The notes beneath the pieces were generated by a model. It was not told where the DNA came from. It saw only the letters and a list, made by a program, of their open reading frames with translations, and made no database searches. A DNA stretch of 6,039 nucleotides from Steroidobacteraceae bacterium (GTDB lineage: Bacteria > Pseudomonadota > Gammaproteobacteria > Steroidobacterales > Steroidobacteraceae): contig JAICKZ010000202.1 in assembly GCA_025927665.1 (NCBI GenBank), forward strand, positions 1 through 6,039, given 5' to 3'. Of this stretch, positions 1 to 4,673 are shown in pieces; the stretch's first letter is position 1, and each line of letters starts with the position of its first letter. Position numbers and translations under genes: made by a program.

Positions 1-225
1 ACCTGTGACCTTGCAAAGACGGGTCTGAGTAAGCGGCGGGTCTGCGACTGACTTCTGTAAGGTCATCAAGACCAGAGCTTGATCCACTTGCAGGCCATGA
101 TCGGAAATTGCCGTCATTAAACGAGCTCGGAATAGCGAGCTGGTGCGGGACAGCAAAAAGCCGAATCCTGGGGTGTGTTCCGCAAAGATATCTGCTCGAT
201 TTTTTGCTGTCATTGCACTTACCAT
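1..225 (-). CDS. MarR-family transcriptional regulator, N-terminal part (cut by window edge)
   Basis: Reading leftward from ATG at 225, the frame stays open to base 1 (75 codons). The protein begins MVSAMTAKNRADIFAEHTPG and continues with a helical stretch ending QTRLCKVTG, where the window stops. The pattern of an N-terminal dimerisation helix, a segment like DQALVLMTLQ, then LTQTRLCKVTG fits the first half of the MarR winged-helix domain, just before the DNA-recognition helix. MarR proteins are cytoplasmic dimeric repressors or activators that respond to phenolics, oxidants or other small ligands; the ligand here cannot be inferred. In-frame ATGs at 249, 225 and 213 are all possible starts. 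I chose 225 because of a weak AGGCGAG-like ribosome site upstream; the clearly family-like sequence starts at 213. The recognition helix and C-terminus are missing from the window, so the family call rests on about 70 residues. Confidence 0.68.
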   Translation of the reverse strand, partial: MVSAMTAKNRADIFAEHTPGFGFLLSRTSSLFRARLMTAISDHGLQVDQALVLMTLQKSVADPPLTQTRLCKVTG

Positions 226-277
226 AAACGCTGATTCTCGCCTAAACATATATCAGAAGACAGTCCAGATTAATATT

Positions 278-313
278 ATCTATATATAGATTTTTTTATT
301 TCAGACATTCCAA
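278..313 (-). promoter_or_regulatory. Candidate promoter and palindromic operator of the marR-like gene
   Basis: Bases 278-291 form a perfect 14-base palindrome, ATCTATATATAGAT. On the minus strand a TTGGAA box (313-308) lies 17 to 19 bases upstream of TCTATA/TATATA, so the palindrome would overlap the -10 element. MarR proteins typically repress their own promoter by binding such palindromes, so self-regulation is a reasonable inference. AT-rich palindromes also arise by chance in this kind of spacer, so confidence is low. Confidence 0.3.
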
Positions 314-428
314 GAATAGAAGTAGAACATAACGTTAAGCTACCTTTTGTAGATCAACGAGTTATAGGCACCAGTCCAAAAAAACAGGGCTAACAATATC
401 TATGGCTTAGTGGTATGTAAAAAGAAAT

Positions 429-793
<365 letters not shown>

Positions 794-799
794 GCGCGC

Positions 800-828
800 A
801 TAGTGGAGACATTGAAGGAAGGATGCAA
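800..828 (-). promoter_or_regulatory. Candidate rnpB promoter
   Basis: On the minus strand TTGCAT (828-823) and CACTAT (805-800) are separated by exactly 17 bases. They are followed by a very GC-rich segment, GCGCGCC, leading to the predicted RNA start near 793. A GC-rich discriminator is typical of stable-RNA promoters under stringent control. The -35 match is modest (TTG only), so the call rests mainly on correct spacing to the RNA 5' end. Confidence 0.5.
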
Positions 829-832
829 CTAC

Positions 833-861
833 TTGTTTACCGCATTGAATGCGCATATCAT
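833..861 (+). promoter_or_regulatory. Candidate ccdAB promoter
   Basis: TTGTTT (833-838) and TATCAT (856-861, five of six consensus bases) are separated by 17 bases. Transcription would start around 868, giving a leader of only some 15 bases before ccdA. The promoter is back to back with that of rnpB: the two -35 boxes are only about four bases apart (828 and 833). Confidence 0.5.
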
Positions 862-868
862 GCGCATA
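841..868 (+). promoter_or_regulatory. Candidate CcdAB operator: repeated ATGCGCAT palindromes
   Basis: The self-complementary octamer ATGCGCAT occurs at 849-856 and 860-867, 11 bases apart, about one helical turn. It is preceded by another inverted pair, CGCATT (841-846) and AATGCG (848-853). The sites overlap the candidate -10 box of ccdAB and end just before its ribosome site. Known CcdA/CcdB complexes bind several short palindromes in their own promoter through ribbon-helix-helix CcdA dimers, so this is the natural operator candidate. No binding data are available for this sequence. Confidence 0.5.
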
Positions 869-883
869 ACTTGGAGCAACATG

Positions 884-1135
884 ATGAAACCAACACACAA
901 TCTTTCAGCACGTAAGCGCGCGGTGAATTTGACACTGAACGAGGACCTTGTTACCAAGGCAAAGAGCTTCACCAGCAATTTGTCAGGGGTCGTCGAATTG
1001 TTGTTGACCGACTACATCGTCCGTGAGCAACACAGCCACACCGAAAGAACTAAGATGATCGAGTCTACTGTAGCCATGTGGAATCAATTTAATAATGACC
1101 GCAGTTCAATTGCAGATGAGTATTCAACATTATAA
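884..1135 (+). CDS. ccdA: Antitoxin CcdA
   Basis: Antitoxin of a CcdAB type II module: it binds and neutralises the gyrase poison CcdB and represses the operon. The 83-residue protein has the expected two-part design. A ribbon-helix-helix DNA-binding domain comes first (beta strand RAVNLTL, residues 12-18; helices at about 20-30 and 33-46, with NLSGVVELLLTDYI). A polar, probably disordered tail follows and ends MWNQFNNDRSSIADEYSTL, whose S-x-A-D-E core resembles the CcdB-binding SFADE segment of E. coli F-plasmid CcdA. GGAG at 873-876 lies seven bases before ATG 884 and only four before the in-frame ATG at 881, so 884 is preferred; 881 would add one Met. The frame stays open far upstream, but only antisense to rnpB. 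The stop codon shares one base with the ccdB start (TAATG), which suggests translational coupling. Confidence 0.88.
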   Translation: MKPTHNLSARKRAVNLTLNEDLVTKAKSFTSNLSGVVELLLTDYIVREQHSHTERTKMIESTVAMWNQFNNDRSSIADEYSTL

Positions 1136-1455
1136 TGGCTCAATTTGACGTCCATAAAAATACTGGCAAGCACAAAGCACCCATTCCATTTGTGGTAATT
1201 GTTCAATCATCTCAGTTTAATCACTATCGACGACGTGTTGTTGTGCCTTTGGTGCGTGCCACTGAAGTCGGTCGTGTGCAATTCACTTCATTCAATCTGA
1301 TATTCACTATTCGTGGCATCAAAGTAGTTCTCCATCCGTTGGAGATTGTATCCATTCCAGTTGAACAGCTGGGTGAACGCGTGGGATCACTGATGCAATC
1401 TGGTGAAGATATTGTGCACGCACTGGATGAGCTGTTTTCGAGAGCATGGCAGTAA
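1135..1455 (+). CDS. ccdB: Toxin CcdB (gyrase poison family)
   Basis: 106 residues, close to the 101 of F-plasmid CcdB. In that family the toxin binds GyrA, traps cleaved DNA-gyrase complexes and kills or arrests the cell unless CcdA is present. Family features in order are an N-terminal strand MAQFDVHKN, PFVVIVQS (compare FVDVQS in E. coli), the RRRVVVPL segment (compare RRMVIPL), an internal strand pair, EIVSIPVEQLGERVGSL (compare MASVPVSVIGEEVADL), and a final helix IVHALDELF. Reading from ATG 1135 overlaps the ccdA stop by one base. There is no good ribosome site, so expression probably depends on ccdA translation. The oddity is the end: E. coli CcdB finishes WGI, residues important for gyrase poisoning, whereas this protein ends SRAWQ. 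It may poison gyrase differently or be weakly toxic. Confidence 0.88.
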   Translation: MAQFDVHKNTGKHKAPIPFVVIVQSSQFNHYRRRVVVPLVRATEVGRVQFTSFNLIFTIRGIKVVLHPLEIVSIPVEQLGERVGSLMQSGEDIVHALDELFSRAWQ

Positions 1456-1489
1456 CTTGTTTTCCGTGGAGTACATACCTCTACTACAG

Positions 1490-1545
1490 TCAATCAACCG
1501 CTCTTACGCTTCACCGCCAACTCATACAACTGTGCACGATCCGCA
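1490..1545. repeat. Left copy of the rsmI-tail direct repeat
   Basis: A 56-base segment repeated in the same orientation at 3734-3791. The core 1509-1545 differs at two of 37 bases. The outer part carries a small indel and several changes. The two copies enclose the frmAB operon, about 2.2 kb from repeat to repeat. Confidence 0.85.
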
Positions 1546-1547
1546 GC
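1494..1547 (-). pseudogene. Relic of the rsmI 3' end (last 17 codons plus stop)
   Basis: Reading leftward, these bases encode AADRAQLYELAVKRKSG and a TGA stop. The intact rsmI in this window ends ADRAQLYDLAVKRKGAVD, so 13 of 14 residues from ADR to KRK are identical. At the DNA level 1509-1545 matches 3755-3791 at 35 of 37 bases, and similarity continues past the stop (TCAATCAAC at 1490-1498 and 3734-3742) across a two-base length difference. A stop (TAG at 1550-1548) directly precedes the relic in frame and it has no start, so it is not a gene. It is best read as the former or copied tail of rsmI, separated from the gene body by the frmAB segment. Confidence 0.85.
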
Positions 1548-1602
1548 CTAGGTAGACCTAACAAGACATAGAATTCTAATAGACCGAGTTAAATAGATTA
1601 AG

Positions 1603-2448
1603 TTATTGATGCAGCGCATCGGCATGATGCCGCAAATGATCCGCGATAAAGGTTTGAATAAACCAATACGAGTGATCATAACCCGCATGACGGCGCAGCC
1701 GCAGCGATTGACCGGAAAGACGCGCTCCTTTCTCAAGTGTCTCAGATCGCAACTGGTCATGTAAAAACTGATCCGACTCACCTTGATCGACAAGCAATGT
1801 AGTTGGATGCGGTTGGCGGCTCATTACTATACTGGCATCCCAAGCTTGCCATTGCGCTTGATCTGCACCCAAGTAATTGCTGAAAGCCTTTTGGCCCCAT
1901 GGCACTACGCTAGGATTACTAATCGGTGCGAATGCGGAAACAGAATGCCAGCGATCGGGATTGCGCAAGGCTGTGATCAATGCGCCATGACCTCCCATGG
2001 AATGACCACAGATGCCACGTTTTTCACTACGCGCAGGAAAGTGACGTTCAATAAATGAAGGCAATTCAGCATTGACGTAACTGCCCATACGATAGTGCGC
2101 GGACCACGGCGCTTGAGTGGCGTCGAGATAAAAACCTGCACCAACACCAAAATCCCAAGCGTCGGTATCACCCGGTAAATTGAGACCACGTGGACTGGTA
2201 TCGCAGGTGACCAGCATTAAGCCATGTTCTGCAGCAAGGCGCTGCGCGCCTGCTTTAATCATGAAAGTTTCTTCGGTACAGGTTAATCCCGCGAGAAAGT
2301 ACAGCGCGGGCACTGGACCGTGCTTAGCTTGTGGCGGCTGATACACTGCAAAATTCATATTCGCATTAATCGTTATGGCAGCATGGCTATAGAAACCCAT
2401 GAGGCCGCCATAACACGCATGTTCACTGCGAACAATAACGTCGCTCAT
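1603..2448 (-). CDS. frmB: S-formylglutathione hydrolase
   Basis: Cytoplasmic esterase (esterase D family, alpha/beta hydrolase) that splits S-formylglutathione into formate and glutathione, the second step of glutathione-dependent formaldehyde detoxification. The 281 residues match the usual length (about 277-282). Visible landmarks are LYFLAGLTCTEETF (about 49-62) around the oxyanion hole, the nucleophile elbow GHSMGG with Ser150, DQGESDQFL with Asp226 as the likely acid, and GYDHSYWFI with His259. All three triad residues are present and the chain looks complete. The start ATG overlaps the frmA stop by four bases (ATGA, 2445-2448), indicating translational coupling in one operon. Both frmB and fghA are used for this family. 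The gene converges on ccdB, and the rsmI relic follows its stop by about 55 bases. Confidence 0.96.
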   Translation of the reverse strand: MSDVIVRSEHACYGGLMGFYSHAAITINANMNFAVYQPPQAKHGPVPALYFLAGLTCTEETFMIKAGAQRLAAEHGLMLVTCDTSPRGLNLPGDTDAWDFGVGAGFYLDATQAPWSAHYRMGSYVNAELPSFIERHFPARSEKRGICGHSMGGHGALITALRNPDRWHSVSAFAPISNPSVVPWGQKAFSNYLGADQAQWQAWDASIVMSRQPHPTTLLVDQGESDQFLHDQLRSETLEKGARLSGQSLRLRRHAGYDHSYWFIQTFIADHLRHHADALHQ

Positions 2449-3557
2449 GAATACACCACTACACTGCGAATCGATTCACCACGCGTCATCAACTCAAACC
2501 CTTCGTTAATACGTTCCAACGGCAGGATATGCGTAATGAGATCATCAATATTGATCTTCTTTTCCATATACCAATCGACAATGCTGGGAACTTGTGTGCG
2601 GCCGCGGACACCACCGAACGCAGTGCCTTGCCAACGACGGCCCGTGACAAGTTGAAATGGACGTGTAGAGATTTCTTGACCCGATGCCGCCACACCAATG
2701 ATCGTTGATACACCCCAACCACGATGACAACATTCTAACGCTTGACGCATCAATGTAGTATTGCCGACACATTCAAAACTGTAGTCGGCGCCACCATTGG
2801 TGAGCTCCACCAAGTGCGCAACTACATCACCTTTAATATTTTTAGGATTAACAAAGTGTGTCATACCAAACTGTCGCGCCAATTTTTCACGCGCCGGATT
2901 AACATCCACACCGATGATCATATTGGCGCCCACCATTTTCGCACCTTGAATGACATTCAAGCCGATGCCGCCAAGGCCAAACACAACCACGTTAGCGCCC
3001 GCTTCCACTTTGGTGGTGAATAACACAGCACCGATGCCAGTGGTGACACCACAACCGATGTAGCAAATTTTGTCGAAGGGTGCATCCTCACGCACCTTTG
3101 CCAACGCGATCTCGGGCAGCACCGTGTAGTTCGCAAAAGTGGAACAGCCCATGTAATGCAATACCGGTTTGCCTTGGAATGAAAAGCGAGTGGTACCGTC
3201 CGGCATTAAGCCCTTACCTTGTGTGGCGCGAATCGCTGTACAAAGATTGGTTTTGTGTGATGTGCAAGATTTGCACTCACGGCATTCGGGTGTGTACAGT
3301 GGAATAACGTGATCGCCTTTCTTCAAAGACTTCACGTTGGTGCCGACTTCGACTACCACGCCTGCACCTTCGTGGCCGAGAATGCTCGGGAATAGACCCT
3401 CTGGATCAGCGCCCGATAAAGTATATTTGTCGGTGTGACAAATGCCGGTGGCCTTGATCTCTACCAGCACTTCACCCGATTTAGGCCCGTCTAGCTGCAC
3501 AGTTTCTATCGTCAACGGTTCGCCTGCTGCAAAGGCGATAGCGGCACGTACGTCCAT
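2445..3557 (-). CDS. frmA: S-(hydroxymethyl)glutathione dehydrogenase / class III alcohol dehydrogenase
   Basis: NAD-dependent zinc enzyme that oxidises S-hydroxymethylglutathione, formed spontaneously from formaldehyde and glutathione, to S-formylglutathione. Class III enzymes also reduce S-nitrosoglutathione. The 370 residues equal the family norm. Catalytic-zinc ligands are Cys40, His62 (GHEGAG) and Cys169 (GCGVTTG); structural-zinc cysteines are 92, 95, 98 and 106. The nucleotide fold shows GLGGIG (194-199) and Asp218, which favours NAD. Arg110 in IRATQGKG corresponds to the class III arginine that binds the glutathione carboxylate. The frame can be read from a TTG at 3560, but ATG 3557 is chosen because GGAG (3567-3564) stands six bases before it. 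It is the first gene of frmA-frmB. No FrmR-type regulator gene lies upstream in the window. Confidence 0.97.
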   Translation of the reverse strand: MDVRAAIAFAAGEPLTIETVQLDGPKSGEVLVEIKATGICHTDKYTLSGADPEGLFPSILGHEGAGVVVEVGTNVKSLKKGDHVIPLYTPECRECKSCTSHKTNLCTAIRATQGKGLMPDGTTRFSFQGKPVLHYMGCSTFANYTVLPEIALAKVREDAPFDKICYIGCGVTTGIGAVLFTTKVEAGANVVVFGLGGIGLNVIQGAKMVGANMIIGVDVNPAREKLARQFGMTHFVNPKNIKGDVVAHLVELTNGGADYSFECVGNTTLMRQALECCHRGWGVSTIIGVAASGQEISTRPFQLVTGRRWQGTAFGGVRGRTQVPSIVDWYMEKKINIDDLITHILPLERINEGFELMTRGESIRSVVVYS

Positions 3558-3563
3558 CAACTG

Positions 3564-3570
3564 CTCCTCT
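3564..3570 (-). promoter_or_regulatory. Ribosome binding site of frmA
   Basis: The minus strand reads AGAGGAG, a strong match to the 16S rRNA anti-Shine-Dalgarno sequence. It is spaced six bases from ATG 3557, which decides between that start and the TTG one codon upstream. Confidence 0.8.
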
Positions 3571-3584
3571 ACTGATAATTATTT

Positions 3585-3613
3585 ATTATAGGCAAGCCAC
3601 CGCTAAACGTCAT
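3585..3613 (-). promoter_or_regulatory. frmAB promoter (sigma70 type)
   Basis: On the minus strand ATGACG (3613-3608, four of six consensus bases) and a perfect TATAAT (3590-3585) are spaced by 17 bases. The transcript would start near 3578 and give a leader of about 20 bases. frmAB thus has its own promoter and need not depend on readthrough from rsmI. Confidence 0.75.
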
Positions 3614-3622
3614 CAGAACGTT
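3606..3622. promoter_or_regulatory. Inverted repeat over the frmAB -35 box
   Basis: AACGT (3606-3610) and ACGTT (3618-3622) are perfect inverted arms around seven bases and cover the -35 element. This position suits a repressor operator. The arms are short, the binding protein is unknown, and I see no FrmR-like site that I could name, so this is only a candidate. Confidence 0.3.
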
Positions 3623-3649
3623 ACTGGAGATAAACAACAAAGCCATTAG

Positions 3650-3679
3650 ATTCAAATTCATATTCATATTCATATTCAT
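3650..3679. repeat. ATTCAT hexamer tandem repeat
   Basis: Five tandem six-base units: one ATTCAA followed by four perfect ATTCAT, then a partial ATA. The array lies between the frmA promoter and the rsmI 3' end, outside any coding region. Such short arrays can change length by replication slippage. It lies about 40 bases upstream of the frmAB -35 box. Confidence 0.9.
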
Positions 3680-3733
3680 ATACCGCATGCTCTTACGCAG
3701 CCGTTTTGATGTACAGGGCCATACGCATGATTT
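3680..3733. other. Spacer between the ATTCAT repeat and the rsmI stop
   Basis: It contains no gene and no clear terminator for rsmI. The ten-base word GCTCTTACGC at 3689-3698 also occurs at 1500-1509 inside the rsmI-tail relic. This may be a third, shorter trace of the same rearrangement, or chance. Confidence 0.35.
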
Positions 3734-3791
3734 TCAATCAACGGCACCCTTTCTCTTCACCGCCAAATCATACAACTGCGCACGATCCGCA
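3734..3791. repeat. Right copy of the rsmI-tail direct repeat
   Basis: The last codons and stop of intact rsmI, repeated in the same orientation at 1490-1545 on the far side of frmAB. The core 3755-3791 has 35 of 37 bases identical. One difference changes Asp to Glu in the relic and the other is synonymous. Confidence 0.85.
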
Positions 3792-4594
3792 TTGCATATA
3801 TGTGCAGCAAGTTTTGCAGCTTTAGATGCTGGCAATTCCTTCAAAAGCACATCCAACACGTGTTCGGCAGCCAAGGTAGTCGTAGTAACTTCTTGTACTT
3901 CGCAACCTGCAACGACAATGACGATTTCACCTCGCGACATATCAGCATCAGTACCAGCAAGAGCATTCAACTCGGCCAATGTACCGTAGTAACTGGTTTC
4001 GTATAGCTTGGTCAATTCACGACAGATCACAGCATTGCGATGATCACCAAACACTTGTAATAGATCATTCAATGTTTCTTCGATGCGATGTGGCGCTTCA
4101 TAAAACACCATAGTACGCGATTCATGACTCAGTGAACTTAAATGATCGCGTCGCTTGCCTGATTTGGTGGGAAGAAACCCTTCGAACACAAAACGATCTG
4201 TGGGTAGTCCTGCAACCGACAATGCAGCGATCGCGGCGCAGGCGCCGGGAATAGGTATCACACGAACTCCGTGTTGCAGTAACTCACGAACTAAATTAAA
4301 ACCAGGGTCGCTGATTAATGGTGTACCAGCATCAGAGACCAGCGCAATGTTTGCGCCCGAATGTAGGCGTTGTAACATTTCGGCAGTACGTTGCTGCTCA
4401 TTGTGCTGATGCAGTGAAATGGAAGGGGTATTGCAACCGATGGTTTGTAATAACTTACCTGTATGACGTGTATCTTCGGCCGCGATCACATCTACTTCGC
4501 ATAAAGTCTTGCGTGCACGATCACTTAGATCGTCGAGATTGCCGATTGGCGTGGCAACTACATATAAAATCCCGCAAGAATCTGCTGCTGTCAC
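3734..4594 (-). CDS. rsmI: 16S rRNA (cytidine-1402-2'-O)-methyltransferase RsmI
   Basis: Uses S-adenosylmethionine to 2'-O-methylate C1402 of 16S rRNA in the decoding centre. The frame is open from 4777, but homology begins only at CGILYVVATPIGNLDDLSDRA. The chosen start is GTG at 4594, with GAGG (4605-4602) seven bases upstream. This gives 286 residues, the same as E. coli RsmI (formerly YraL). Family motifs are VVATPIGNL (12-20), AAEDTRHTG (38-46), ALVSDAGTPLISDPG (84-98), IPIPGACAAIAALSVAGLP, FEGFLPTKSGKRRDHL and FYEAPHRIEETL. The C-terminal helix region ends ASKAAKLAAHICNADRAQLYDLAVKRKGAVD. The last 15 or so codons are duplicated beyond frmAB. The gene is divergent from lpoA, with 79 bases between the starts. 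If the ATG at 4777 were used, 61 unrelated residues would overlap lpoA, so that start is rejected. Confidence 0.96.
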   Translation of the reverse strand: MTAADSCGILYVVATPIGNLDDLSDRARKTLCEVDVIAAEDTRHTGKLLQTIGCNTPSISLHQHNEQQRTAEMLQRLHSGANIALVSDAGTPLISDPGFNLVRELLQHGVRVIPIPGACAAIAALSVAGLPTDRFVFEGFLPTKSGKRRDHLSSLSHESRTMVFYEAPHRIEETLNDLLQVFGDHRNAVICRELTKLYETSYYGTLAELNALAGTDADMSRGEIVIVVAGCEVQEVTTTTLAAEHVLDVLLKELPASKAAKLAAHICNADRAQLYDLAVKRKGAVD

Positions 4595-4673
4595 AATAAA
4601 GCCTCGTATAATGCATGTCTTTACAATATTGGATGCTGTGCGGAACTGTCGCAACATGCAAGCGGGAATACGT
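4595..4673. promoter_or_regulatory. Divergent rsmI/lpoA control region
   Basis: These 79 bases must hold both 5' ends. On the plus strand a perfect TATAAT lies at 4607-4612, a possible -10 for lpoA, but no good -35 box stands 16-18 bases before it. On the minus strand the same bases read GCATTATACGAGG and include the rsmI ribosome site. TTGCGA followed 18 bases later by AATATT is a weak promoter candidate for rsmI. GGGA at 4664-4667 is six bases before the lpoA ATG and is its likely ribosome site. Confidence 0.4.

Larger units (their letters stand above)
1456..1602. other. Convergent spacer between ccdB and frmB, containing the rsmI-tail relic
   Basis: This spacer separates the ends of two converging operons. 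It holds a weak hairpin just after ccdB (GTGGAG at 1466-1471 with CTCTAC at 1479-1484, one G-U pair, no T-run). Next come the rsmI-tail relic and, at the relic's inner edge, a small perfect inverted repeat TAGGT/ACCTA (1549-1553 and 1556-1560) overlapping CCTAGG (1547-1552). AT-rich sequence without recognisable genes follows up to the frmB stop. No convincing Rho-independent terminator was found on either strand. Confidence 0.5.

Noticed and set aside
366..385. Run of A/T at 378-384 (T-run on the minus strand) as the rnpB terminator
   Set aside because: It lies over 40 bases past the mature 3' end and has no stable hairpin directly before it.
1466..1484. Hairpin after ccdB as a terminator
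   Set aside because: The six-pair stem includes a G-U pair and no T-run follows, so it does not meet the pattern of a Rho-independent terminator.
1548..3307. Several plus- and minus-strand frames of 70-111 codons across frmA and frmB
   Set aside because: All are other-frame shadows of two complete, well-conserved genes, without their own ribosome sites or family signatures.
1546..3733. frmAB region as an insertion sequence or integron cassette
   Set aside because: There is no transposase or integrase, no terminal inverted repeats, and no attC-like hairpin. The only boundary signal is the rsmI-tail duplication, reported separately.
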